Source: Geosporobacter ferrireducens (GTDB taxonomy: Bacteria; Bacillota; Clostridia; Peptostreptococcales; Thermotaleaceae). From it: a stretch of 64,000 bases of DNA. The stretch is from contig NZ_CP017269.1 in assembly GCF_001750685.1 (NCBI RefSeq), positions 5,125,416 through 5,189,415 on the forward strand, written 5' to 3'. The translations under genes and the position numbers were made by a program. Below the pieces are notes generated by a model that was not told the DNA's origin, made no database searches, and saw nothing but the letters and a program-made list of their open reading frames with translations. The stretch's first letter is position 1, and every line of letters begins with the position of its first letter. Positions 8,734 through 16,562 of this stretch are shown in pieces.

Positions 8734-9585
8734 ATGGACCTGATTCAGGTATTGGATAATCGATCTTCTGTTAGAAGCTATGAAAAAAGAAAAATTGATC
8801 CATTGTTGTTGAATAAAATCATCACTGGAGCGAAAAGCACTAAACCGCTATATGAAGATATTGATCTTAATTTTTTACTGATAGAGAACGGACATGAGGC
8901 CTCCAAGAAAATGGCTGGTTATGCAGGATATTTTGGAAAGACGATCGAAGGACCTCATTATATCGCGGCCATAACAGAAAATAAGGAAGGATGTTTAGAG
9001 AACCTGGGATATCGAATGGAGCAGTTGATGGTGCTGGCATATCAAGAAGGTTTAGGCACCTGTTGGATTGAAGTACTCCATCAACAGCATAAAGCAAAGG
9101 AAGTGTTAAATATCTTTGACGAGAACAAGTTGCTGCTAGCTCTTACGCCTATCGGATATTCAAGAATAGGTATTAGCGAAAAATTGGTGAAAAACATTAT
9201 AGACGGAAAGTCTGCGAGAAACAACCTTCAAGAGATAGTGCATTGGGGAGAGTGGAATAATAAGGAGCAAACGGTTGATAATCATCCCCTGGCATGCATT
9301 TTGGAGAGGGTACGGTATGCGCCTTCATGGGCAAATCAACAGCCATGGCAATTTATTATTGATGATAATACATTGATTTTATCTGTAACGAAAGAAAAAC
9401 GAGATGGTCTAAATCGAAGCAGAATTGATGGAGGAATCATAATGTTTTATGTGGAGGCTATGGCACATCAAAAAGAAATGGATGGAAAATGGAGTGCCAG
9501 TGTGAAAGGGCTAGAAAAAAAATATCGTATTCCAGAAAGCTATGAAGTTCTTAGCATTTTTTCAATGAATGGTGCTTTTAAATAA
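8734..9585 (+). CDS. Nitroreductase-family flavoprotein
   Basis: The N-terminal motif VLDNRSSVRSYEKRKID is the FMN-binding start of the nitroreductase fold. A second copy-like segment (ACILERVRYAPSWANQQPWQFII) begins near residue 190, where the typical APS(W/A)xNxQPWxF motif is clear. This two-part arrangement is seen in a Clostridial subfamily of about 280 residues. Substrate unknown; the family reduces nitro compounds, quinones or enones with NAD(P)H, or performs other FMN chemistry. The start at ATG 8734 is chosen because AAGGGTGAG lies just before it; another ATG at 8716 lacks a site. It is the last gene before a terminator that overlaps its stop codon. Confidence 0.88.
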   Translation: MDLIQVLDNRSSVRSYEKRKIDPLLLNKIITGAKSTKPLYEDIDLNFLLIENGHEASKKMAGYAGYFGKTIEGPHYIAAITENKEGCLENLGYRMEQLMVLAYQEGLGTCWIEVLHQQHKAKEVLNIFDENKLLLALTPIGYSRIGISEKLVKNIIDGKSARNNLQEIVHWGEWNNKEQTVDNHPLACILERVRYAPSWANQQPWQFIIDDNTLILSVTKEKRDGLNRSRIDGGIIMFYVEAMAHQKEMDGKWSASVKGLEKKYRIPESYEVLSIFSMNGAFK

Positions 9586-9599
9586 AGCACTATTTTTTT
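9572..9599 (+). terminator. Intrinsic terminator overlapping the nitroreductase stop codon
   Basis: GTGCTTT (9572-9578) pairs with AAAGCAC (9584-9590), then TATTTTTTTA. Confidence 0.8.
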
Positions 9600-9689
9600 A
9601 TTTTCGTAAGGTGATCGAGAAGAAGGAAAATTGGTTTAAAAGATTCAATTTTAATTAAGATTTTCTGAAAAATAAAGAGGGAATCTAGG

Positions 9690-11417
9690 ATGATATGTAG
9701 AAATTTTTTATATATCCTAAATCTTTGTCAAAAGGAGTTGAATCCTTTGTTAAGCATAAAAGAGAATAAAAGAAAACTTGACTTTAATTATATATATCTC
9801 TTTTTTACAGCTGTGAGTTCCTTAGTCGTTTTTAAGATCGTAGGGCTATTGGATATAATCATCTATAAAATTCTAGGAACAGATTTGTTTTTGGGATATC
9901 ATACCCTCTTAGAGTTTAGCAGTATTGTTATATCTTTCATTTTATTTACCATAACCTATTATACGTATAACAAAAATCATAGGGCAAGATTGCTGGTTTT
10001 TTTTACAGTTTTCTTTGTCACGGGCTGTTTAGACTTTTTTCATACGATGAGTTATAACGGAATGCCCATTTTTTTCACAGAAAGCTCTATTCCAAAAGCA
10101 ACTACTTTTTGGATGTTGTCTAGGCTGATCTTAGGCTTTGGATTATTGATATCTGGAATGGTTCCATATAATCTTAAGTCCTATCTGCCGCGCAGATATT
10201 TTTTAATTGCCAGTATAGTAGCTGTGTGGGGATTTTTTTATATTGTTACATACCAAACAGAATGGTTTCCACCTTTGTTTATTGAAGGGCAGGGATTAAC
10301 AAATTTAAAAATTCTGCTTGAATATGTGGTTATGACAGTATTCGGTATAACAGTTTTCTTCTATGTACAGGATTACAGGATTACCCATAATAAAATTTTT
10401 ATCATATTTGCCACAGGATTAATCGTAGGTATCTTTACAGAAGCAGCGTTTACCATCTACAAGAGTGTCTATGACACTTATAATTTGTTAGGTCATATTT
10501 ATAAAATTCTTAGCTCTTTTCTTTTGTTCCGGGCAATTTTTATCTACAATTTGGATGATCCATATATTGAGCTGGAAAAAGCTAGAGAACAGATAAAATT
10601 ATATGCAAAAAACTTGGAAAAGATTGTTGAGCGTAGAACTGCAGAAGTTCAACGAGTCAATGAAAAGATGATGGAGGAGTTGGAATATGCAAAACGAATT
10701 CAACAGTCTTTATTACCGCCAAAGGAACTGAATATTTATGGCACACAATTTGTTTCCCAATATATACCTTGTGAAAAACTTAGTGGAGATTTTTATCATA
10801 TTCATGCGGTCGATGAGGAAAACATCGGAATGTTTATTGCAGATGTGGCAGGCCATGGAATTTCCGCTGCCATGATGACATTGTTTGCAGATCGTGTAAT
10901 GAAACCATCTAAAATACCAAGTAGGTTCGTTAATAATCCATCACCCAATAAAATGATCAAACATATTTATATGGAATTTAATAAATCAGATTTTCCAAAC
11001 GAAATGCATATTGTAATGTTCTATGCAATCTATAATAAAAATACAAAAGTGCTTACCTATTGTTCAGGCGGAATGAATTCACTGCCGATACTAGTAAGAA
11101 AAAATGGAGAAATAGATATTTTAGACAAGAGTATAGGATTTCCTATTTGTAAATTTGGAGATTTGTTTGAACCGGACTTTCAGAAAGCTGAGGTGTGTCT
11201 GGAAAAAGGCGACCGCGTTCTTTTCTATACAGATGGATTGACAGAAGATTATAGAGACCATGTGCCTGTAGCATTGGAAGATTTACAGCAAATCCTCATA
11301 GAGAATCGGGATCATTCGTTGGAAACTTTAAATAAAGTACTTTTAGATGAAATTAGAATAAAAACAAAAGATATTCCCAATGAAGATGACATAACCTATT
11401 TTATTATGGAAGCATAG
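9690..11417 (+). CDS. Membrane MASE3 sensor fused to a SpoIIE/RsbU-type PP2C phosphatase
   Basis: The first ~290 residues are strongly hydrophobic, with about seven membrane segments including HTLLEFSSIVISFILF, typical of the MASE3 sensor domain. A coiled linker (about 295-345) joins it to a PP2C-like phosphatase. Metal-binding motifs are SGDFYH, IADVAGHGISAAMM, FYTDGLTED and a terminal EDDITYF. By family, it dephosphorylates an anti-sigma-factor antagonist or another phosphoserine protein in response to a membrane signal. No anti-sigma or antagonist gene is adjacent. The ATG at 9690 has AGAGGG upstream; a TTG at 9747 with AAAGGAG (9731-9737) is an equally good or better start, giving 556 residues. 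Confidence 0.88.
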   Translation: MICRNFLYILNLCQKELNPLLSIKENKRKLDFNYIYLFFTAVSSLVVFKIVGLLDIIIYKILGTDLFLGYHTLLEFSSIVISFILFTITYYTYNKNHRARLLVFFTVFFVTGCLDFFHTMSYNGMPIFFTESSIPKATTFWMLSRLILGFGLLISGMVPYNLKSYLPRRYFLIASIVAVWGFFYIVTYQTEWFPPLFIEGQGLTNLKILLEYVVMTVFGITVFFYVQDYRITHNKIFIIFATGLIVGIFTEAAFTIYKSVYDTYNLLGHIYKILSSFLLFRAIFIYNLDDPYIELEKAREQIKLYAKNLEKIVERRTAEVQRVNEKMMEELEYAKRIQQSLLPPKELNIYGTQFVSQYIPCEKLSGDFYHIHAVDEENIGMFIADVAGHGISAAMMTLFADRVMKPSKIPSRFVNNPSPNKMIKHIYMEFNKSDFPNEMHIVMFYAIYNKNTKVLTYCSGGMNSLPILVRKNGEIDILDKSIGFPICKFGDLFEPDFQKAEVCLEKGDRVLFYTDGLTEDYRDHVPVALEDLQQILIENRDHSLETLNKVLLDEIRIKTKDIPNEDDITYFIMEA

Positions 11418-11455
11418 GCGAGAAGATTATTTTTATAAAAATAGAAAAGTGTTTT

Positions 11456-11484
11456 TTGACAATTTGAACAAGTCATACTATAAT
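11456..11484 (+). promoter_or_regulatory. Consensus sigma-A promoter
   Basis: TTGACA (11456-11461), a 17-base spacer and TATAAT (11479-11484) match the consensus exactly in both boxes. It leaves a leader of about 130 bases before the regulator gene at 11620. Confidence 0.85.
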
Positions 11485-11619
11485 ATTAGATATATATTTT
11501 TGCATTAATATACGAAACTTCATATAAAAGTAATTTTGATAAAAATGAGCAAACTTAAACGGGTGAAGTACGCAATAGTTTTTTAGAACGGAAAAATAAT
11601 AGGATGAGAGGTAAGCGAC

Positions 11620-12195
11620 ATGAAAGATGTCTTGGTATTACGAGAGCTAGAGCAAATTAAAGCGATTTCACATCCTTATCGGATTGAAATACTTGAGTGT
11701 TTTGAAGAAGATCAGGCAGCTACAGCAAAACAAATAGCAGATAAGCTAGGTGAACCTCATGCGAAAATTAACTATCATATTAAGACCTTGCAAAAAGTTG
11801 GAATTCTAGAATTGGTAGATGAACGTGTCAAATCTGGAATTATTGAGAAATACTATTTGCCTGCGGCAAGGACCTTTGTAATTGACAAAAGTATCATGAA
11901 TTCAGGAGACAAGGGTGTTATAGAGTCTCTCAATCAAGCGTCTATGTCGATTTTTGAAAATATCAGCAATGATTTTTATAAGGCATTGGAAAATGCTAAT
12001 GAAAAGGAACATCCCAAGCAAATGCTGCATTTCAACGATTATTATCTAACTGTAGAGGAAACCGAAGAATTTAAGATGCTTTTGAATGAAACCATTGAAA
12101 ACTTTGTCAAAGACAAAAAGGATAAGACTAGGGAAAATACAAAGGCTTATTCAGTATCAGCCCTTATTATCCCTCGAATTAGAAAAAAGAAATAG
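11620..12195 (+). CDS. ArsR-like winged-helix transcriptional regulator
   Basis: The 191-residue protein opens with a helix-turn-helix domain (about residues 8-85): LRELEQIKAISHPYRIEILE, then ATAKQIADKLGEPHAKINYHIKTLQKVGILEL. This matches the ArsR/HTH_20 group. No metal-binding cysteines are present, so it is not a classical arsenic or cadmium sensor. The C-terminal half (about 95-191) is helical and of unknown ligand. A consensus promoter at 11456 and a clean terminator make it a single-gene unit. The target genes cannot be inferred, since neither neighbour shares an obvious operator. Confidence 0.88.
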   Translation: MKDVLVLRELEQIKAISHPYRIEILECFEEDQAATAKQIADKLGEPHAKINYHIKTLQKVGILELVDERVKSGIIEKYYLPAARTFVIDKSIMNSGDKGVIESLNQASMSIFENISNDFYKALENANEKEHPKQMLHFNDYYLTVEETEEFKMLLNETIENFVKDKKDKTRENTKAYSVSALIIPRIRKKK

Positions 12196-12204
12196 TCTAG
12201 ATAG

Positions 12205-12232
12205 GCAGTGAGTATTCACTGCTTTTTTATTT
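12205..12232 (+). terminator. Intrinsic terminator
   Basis: GCAGTGA (12205-12211), loop GTAT, TCACTGC (12216-12222), then TTTTTTATTTTT. Confidence 0.93.
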
Positions 12233-12343
12233 TTATGGGTGCCTCAGCGATAAGTGGCATCTAATAACAATGTAAAAAGATGTTTTTCTATGAAGAATAA
12301 CGGGAAATATATAGAATAAGCATTTTAAAGGAGGGAAGAAATC

Positions 12344-13180
12344 ATGTTGAATATTGGTGCACATTTAACTATATCAAAGGGATATGAGAGAGCTGCTAAA
12401 GAAGCACTTTCTATCGGTGCAAATACCTTTCAGTTTTTTACTAGAAATCCAAGGGGTGCAAAGGCGAAGGCGTTAGATTTGGAAGATATAGAAAATCTTG
12501 ATCAGATTTGTGAAAAACAGAGTTTTTTATCTTTATTAGCTCATGCACCTTATACCTATAATTTTGCATCAGAAAAAGAGGATACTTGGGTTTTGGCAAA
12601 GACACTGCTTCGAGATGATTTAGATAGGTTGCAGCATTTTAAAAGCTGCCAATACATAATCCTGCATCCGGGAAGTTATGTTAACCGTAGTGTAGACTAT
12701 GGGATTCATCGGATTGCAGAGGGTTTGAATGATGTATTAACCGGAGAAGAAAATACAATGATTCTACTGGAAGGGATGTCAGGAAAAGGAACAGAAGTAG
12801 GCGGTACGTTTGAAGAACTGGTTCAAATCATAGAAAAAGTGAAATACTCTGATAGAATAGGGGTATGCTTGGACACTTGCCATCTCTACAGTGCCGGTTA
12901 TGATATTGTAAATTCTTTAGAGGATGTATTTTTATGCTTTGATCGAATTATAGGGTTAGACCGATTAAAGGCAATTCATCTAAATGATAGTATGATGGCC
13001 TTAGGCAGTAAGAAAGATAGACATGCAAAGATTGGAGAAGGTACTATTGGTCTCGATGCACTTGTGAGATTTATTAAACATCCAGCAGTCTCAGGAAAAC
13101 CGGTCTTATTGGAAACACCCAATGAGGTAGAAGGTTATGCATCAGAAATCAAATTATTGAAATCTCATTACGAAGGATAG
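12344..13180 (+). CDS. nfo: Endonuclease IV (AP endonuclease)
   Basis: The 278-residue protein shows the Xylose-isomerase-like TIM barrel signature of Nfo: MLNIGAHLTISKGYERA at the start, FQFFTRNPRG, LAHAPYTYN, IILHPGSYV, CLDTCHLYSAGYD and HLNDSMMALGSKKDRH followed by KIGEGTIG. These supply the His, Glu and Asp ligands of the three-zinc centre. It cuts DNA 5' to abasic sites during base-excision repair. Length is normal, and AAAGGAGGG precedes the ATG. It is monocistronic. An endonuclease III gene, another base-excision enzyme, lies separately at 24448. Confidence 0.95.
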   Translation: MLNIGAHLTISKGYERAAKEALSIGANTFQFFTRNPRGAKAKALDLEDIENLDQICEKQSFLSLLAHAPYTYNFASEKEDTWVLAKTLLRDDLDRLQHFKSCQYIILHPGSYVNRSVDYGIHRIAEGLNDVLTGEENTMILLEGMSGKGTEVGGTFEELVQIIEKVKYSDRIGVCLDTCHLYSAGYDIVNSLEDVFLCFDRIIGLDRLKAIHLNDSMMALGSKKDRHAKIGEGTIGLDALVRFIKHPAVSGKPVLLETPNEVEGYASEIKLLKSHYEG

Positions 13181-13199
13181 CGATTGCTATCTTTTTTTA
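13175..13199 (+). terminator. Intrinsic terminator after nfo
   Basis: GATAGC, loop GATT, GCTATC, then TTTTTTTAT; the stem overlaps the stop codon. Confidence 0.85.
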
Positions 13200-13312
13200 T
13201 GACTCATGAAAATATTACCTTCCAGTATGCTTCACAAAAAAACTGCAAAACATATTATAGTGAATCATATGCCGTAGCAAATACGTAAACTACATTGTAG
13301 GAAGTGAGAAAC

Positions 13313-14053
13313 ATGAACGGATATGTTGCCAGCATACTTGCAGGGATGTGTACTGGAATTGGTGCGTTGCCGTTAATTTTCGTAAGCAAAATCTCAAAGG
13401 TATTTGAAGACTTCTTGTTGGGATTTGCAGCAGGAATCATGCTGTTTGCTGCATCCTTTAGTTTGATACTTCCTGCTTTGGAAGAAGATGCAATTTTTCA
13501 AGTGATTTCTGGCTTAATTTCTGGGGCAATACTGATCGGCCTAATAGAAAAAATCATTCCCAATATCAACATGGGGCAGGTACGCAATACAAACTTTGAA
13601 AATAAAGTCTTGGCAAAAACAATTATGATGATTGCTGCCATTGCAATTCATAATATACCGGAAGGCTTTGCGATAGGGGTAGGTTATGCTTCTGGCAGTC
13701 AAGATCGAGGCATCATTCTTGCAATGGCTATGGGTATACAAAATGCCCCAGAGGGCCTAGTAGTTTCAGCACCACTCATAGAAAAAGGTTATTCTAAAGG
13801 CAAGGCGATCTTATTTGCTTTTTTTGCGGGAATTGGAGAGCCTATTGCCGCTGCAGTAGGGATATTGGCAGGAAGTGTAATCCAACCCTATATGCCTTTT
13901 ACATTATCCTTTGCCGCAGGTGCCATGTATTATGTCGTATCTCATGAGCTGATTCCAGAGAGTCATTGTCATGGCAACCAGGTTAAAGCTACCTTTGGCG
14001 TCATTGCAGGCTTTATTGTAATGCTTTTGATTGAATATTATATTATGAAATAG
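13313..14053 (+). CDS. ZIP-family divalent metal transporter
   Basis: The 246-residue protein has about eight membrane segments. The metal-binding helices carry HNIPEGFAIGVGYA and NAPEGLVVSAPL, hallmarks of ZIP transporters, and a later ISHE-like VVSHELIPESH. The usual cytoplasmic His-rich loop is short or absent. It imports zinc or another divalent metal such as iron or manganese; the substrate is not resolved. The ATG at 13313 is preferred over a GTG at 13304, because AGGAAG is 8 bases before it. Transcribed alone; the 14054-14230 gap holds no clear terminator. Confidence 0.92.
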   Translation: MNGYVASILAGMCTGIGALPLIFVSKISKVFEDFLLGFAAGIMLFAASFSLILPALEEDAIFQVISGLISGAILIGLIEKIIPNINMGQVRNTNFENKVLAKTIMMIAAIAIHNIPEGFAIGVGYASGSQDRGIILAMAMGIQNAPEGLVVSAPLIEKGYSKGKAILFAFFAGIGEPIAAAVGILAGSVIQPYMPFTLSFAAGAMYYVVSHELIPESHCHGNQVKATFGVIAGFIVMLLIEYYIMK

Positions 14054-14230
14054 AAAGCTTTGGATGCTAAAAAAGTTATATATACAAATTAATTATCATT
14101 TTAGCAATAAATCACATCACATCCTTCATATAATAAATCAGGCAAAAATTTTGACTATGAAGAATCAGCATTATAAAAGGCTTATTCTTTGGAGACAATA
14201 CAGAGGAGACATAGATTAGGACGTGATGCG

Positions 14231-14761
14231 ATGCTTAATGATTTAATACGGTTGATAAGAATATTTTTAATCGCTATTTTGCTGGGACTTTTCTTTGAAA
14301 AATTCATTTTTGGTTTTACCGTTGTACAGGGGTTATCTATGTATCCTACCTTAAATAATCAAGACAAGCTTTTCATTAATAAATTAGAATACCGGTTACA
14401 TGATCCTCATCCGGGAGATATTGTTATATTTGCACCGCCAATAAAAGACAGGAAAAAAGAATTGTTTATTAAAAGAGTGGTTGCAGTTGAAGGGGATTCA
14501 TTTGAAATTATTGATGGAAAAATATACATCAATGGAGAGACTATAAAAGAAAATTATATAACTTTTGAAGAATATGATGACCGGGATTATCCTATTACTG
14601 CAGGAGTTGTTCCAAAAGGGATGGTATTTGTATTAGGGGATAATAGAAACGATAGTAACGATAGCAGATGCTTTGGATATGTATCAATAAAATCAATTAA
14701 GGGAAGAGCTGAATATAGGATATGGCCTGTAGAGGCTATGACGGCATTTTCAAGCCAATAG
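14231..14761 (+). CDS. lepB: Signal peptidase I (second copy)
   Basis: The 176-residue protein has an N-terminal membrane anchor (about 7-28), catalytic Ser36 in VQGLSMYPTL and Lys81 in LFIKRVVAVEGD, and the box E motif GDNRNDSNDSR. It is a paralogue of the enzyme at 4787, with moderate sequence similarity outside the motifs. The ATG at 14231 is preferred: AGG sits 10 bases upstream, and the N-terminus then starts directly before the anchor. An upstream in-frame TTG at 14189 would add 14 polar residues. It is followed by a terminator. Confidence 0.93.
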   Translation: MLNDLIRLIRIFLIAILLGLFFEKFIFGFTVVQGLSMYPTLNNQDKLFINKLEYRLHDPHPGDIVIFAPPIKDRKKELFIKRVVAVEGDSFEIIDGKIYINGETIKENYITFEEYDDRDYPITAGVVPKGMVFVLGDNRNDSNDSRCFGYVSIKSIKGRAEYRIWPVEAMTAFSSQ

Positions 14762-14770
14762 ACTCAACCT

Positions 14771-14795
14771 AAAGCACACGAAGTGTGCTTTTTGT
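14771..14795 (+). terminator. Intrinsic terminator after second lepB
   Basis: AAAGCACAC (14771-14779), loop GAA, GTGTGCTTT (14783-14791), then TTGTG. Confidence 0.75.
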
Positions 14796-14840
14796 GCTAT
14801 AATCAATTGTATAATTATTGGACCGGCTGGTGGTGAGTTT

Positions 14841-15965
14841 GTGGTAAACCGATTAAAGGAAAAGATAAAAATCTGTGCAAAAGACATCGGAATCGATTTA
14901 ATTGGTTTTACTTCGGCTGCTCCCTTTAATGAAATCAAGGAAATTCTTATGGAGCGGAAGGAAAAAGGATATTTATCAGGATTTGAGGAACAAGACATTG
15001 GAAAACGTATTGATCCGAAACAAATCATGCCTGATGCCCGGACAATTATTGCAATTGCAATAAACTATTATGTAGAAAAACCACGCTTGCTAGAGGGTAA
15101 GGAACGGCCCTTAGGTGCCATTGCACGATCTGCTTGGGGAAGGGATTATCATGAGGTTCTTAGGGACAAGCTGCTGTTGCTGATGCAAAATATAGAAAAA
15201 CTGATTGGGCCATTCCAATATAAAATATATGTAGATACAGGATCTTTATCAGATCGTGCCGTTGCATGGCGGGCAGGCTTGGGATGGTTTGGAAAAAACA
15301 ATATGTTAATTACGAAAAAGTATGGTTCTTGGGTGTTTTTGGGATATGCGATTGTGAATTTTGAGGTAGAACCGGATCAGCCCATGCCTGATCAATGTGC
15401 TGGCTGTAACGCCTGTATTCAGGCATGTCCTGCTGAAGCATTGGAAGAAGGCTACAAACTTCAGGGGAAAAAATGTTTGTCTTTTATTACGCAAACAAAA
15501 GAAGACATTACTCCTGAGGTGCGTCAAAAAATGGGAAATAGACTTTATGGATGCGATACCTGTCAATGTGTATGCCCTCATAATCATACGGTAGAAGAAA
15601 CAAAACATCAAGAATTTTCTCCTGAAGCTTATTCCGATAGACCAGATTTGATCGAGATTCTGCATATGGATAATAAAACCTTTAAAGTAAGGTATGGAAA
15701 AACTGCTGCCGGGTGGCGGGGAAAGAACAATATCCGCAGAAATGCAATTATAGCCCTTGCCAATAGGAAGGACCCTTTAGCAATACCACACTTAAAAAAG
15801 CTGTTGTTTGATGAAAGCAATATGATTCGTAAATATGCAATTTGGGCGATTATAAAATTGGATGCTGAATTGGCAAGAAGCATCATAAAGGCGCATTTGG
15901 AGAATGAGAAGGATGAAGAAATAAGAGAAATCATAGAAGAATTCCTAGGAGATGATTCCCATTAA
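14841..15965 (+). CDS. queG: Epoxyqueuosine reductase
   Basis: The 374-residue enzyme carries out the last step of queuosine synthesis in tRNA, reducing epoxyqueuosine to queuosine with a cobalamin cofactor. Two ferredoxin-type clusters are visible: CAGCNACIQACPAEAL from about residue 186 and CDTCQCVCPHN near 235. The N-terminal cobalamin-binding part has WGRDYH and DTGSLSDRAVAWRAGLGW. The C-terminal ~70 residues (about 300-365) form HEAT-type helices. The GTG start has GGTGAG upstream. Its dependence on cobalamin fits a genome with a full cobalamin pathway, seen at 32-54 kb. It overlaps the next gene by 14 bases. Confidence 0.95.
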   Translation: MVNRLKEKIKICAKDIGIDLIGFTSAAPFNEIKEILMERKEKGYLSGFEEQDIGKRIDPKQIMPDARTIIAIAINYYVEKPRLLEGKERPLGAIARSAWGRDYHEVLRDKLLLLMQNIEKLIGPFQYKIYVDTGSLSDRAVAWRAGLGWFGKNNMLITKKYGSWVFLGYAIVNFEVEPDQPMPDQCAGCNACIQACPAEALEEGYKLQGKKCLSFITQTKEDITPEVRQKMGNRLYGCDTCQCVCPHNHTVEETKHQEFSPEAYSDRPDLIEILHMDNKTFKVRYGKTAAGWRGKNNIRRNAIIALANRKDPLAIPHLKKLLFDESNMIRKYAIWAIIKLDAELARSIIKAHLENEKDEEIREIIEEFLGDDSH

Positions 15966-16446
15966 AGTTGCTGTAATAGCAGATACTCATTTAAAGAGTA
16001 TGAAGAAACCTCTGCCAAGACTTTTGTATCAAAGACTAATAAATGTAGATGTCATCTTCCACTGCGGAGATATTCAACATCAAGACGTATTAAGTGAATT
16101 AGAAGGTTTTGCACCTGTATATGCAGTAAAAGGAAATGGAGATTCCGGAGATATGGTTACGAATTTGCCAGAAAAGTGCATCGTAGAATTAAATGGGTAT
16201 AGGATAGGTATTTTTCATGGACATGGGGAGAAAGGCAGAACCGTTGACCGTGCTTTTAACAGCTTCATACATGAGAATGTGGACATTGTTATTTTTGGAC
16301 ATAGCCATCAACCTTTATTGCAGACAAAGTCAGGTATATTGTTATTGAATCCAGGATCTCCAACAGTAAAAAGAAGAGAGAAAAAATATTCATTTATATT
16401 ATTATATCTGGAGGAGACCTTGCGCTGCGAATTTGTTTTATTTTAG
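15952..16446 (+). CDS. MJ0936/YfcE-type metallophosphoesterase
   Basis: The 164-residue protein contains the calcineurin-like motifs in order: IADTHLKS, IFHCGDIQH, VKGNGDS, FHGHG and IFGHSHQP. These supply the two-metal site. Members hydrolyse phosphodiesters in vitro; the physiological substrate is unknown. The start lies inside the end of queG (14-base overlap; AGGAGATG embedded), so translation is probably coupled. Full length for the family (about 155-180). A moderate terminator follows. Confidence 0.92.
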   Translation: MIPIKVAVIADTHLKSMKKPLPRLLYQRLINVDVIFHCGDIQHQDVLSELEGFAPVYAVKGNGDSGDMVTNLPEKCIVELNGYRIGIFHGHGEKGRTVDRAFNSFIHENVDIVIFGHSHQPLLQTKSGILLLNPGSPTVKRREKKYSFILLYLEETLRCEFVLF

Positions 16447-16475
16447 AATCATTCTAACAGAAGGATTCTTTTTTT
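16445..16475 (+). terminator. Probable terminator
   Basis: AGAATC (16445-16450) pairs with GATTCT (16464-16469) with weaker inner pairing, then TTTTTTT. Confidence 0.6.
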
Positions 16476-16562
16476 ATTTCCCGATAAATTAATGGAGAAA
16501 AGGACAAAGAAGGTGAATAAAATAGATTAAAGCATGAAAGTCTACGCAGAGGGGGAGTTAAT

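Noticed and set aside
11425-11448. AT palindrome TATTTTTATAAAAATA as an operator
   Set aside because: Pure A/T composition in an AT-rich gap; probably chance or a weak terminator of the phosphatase gene.
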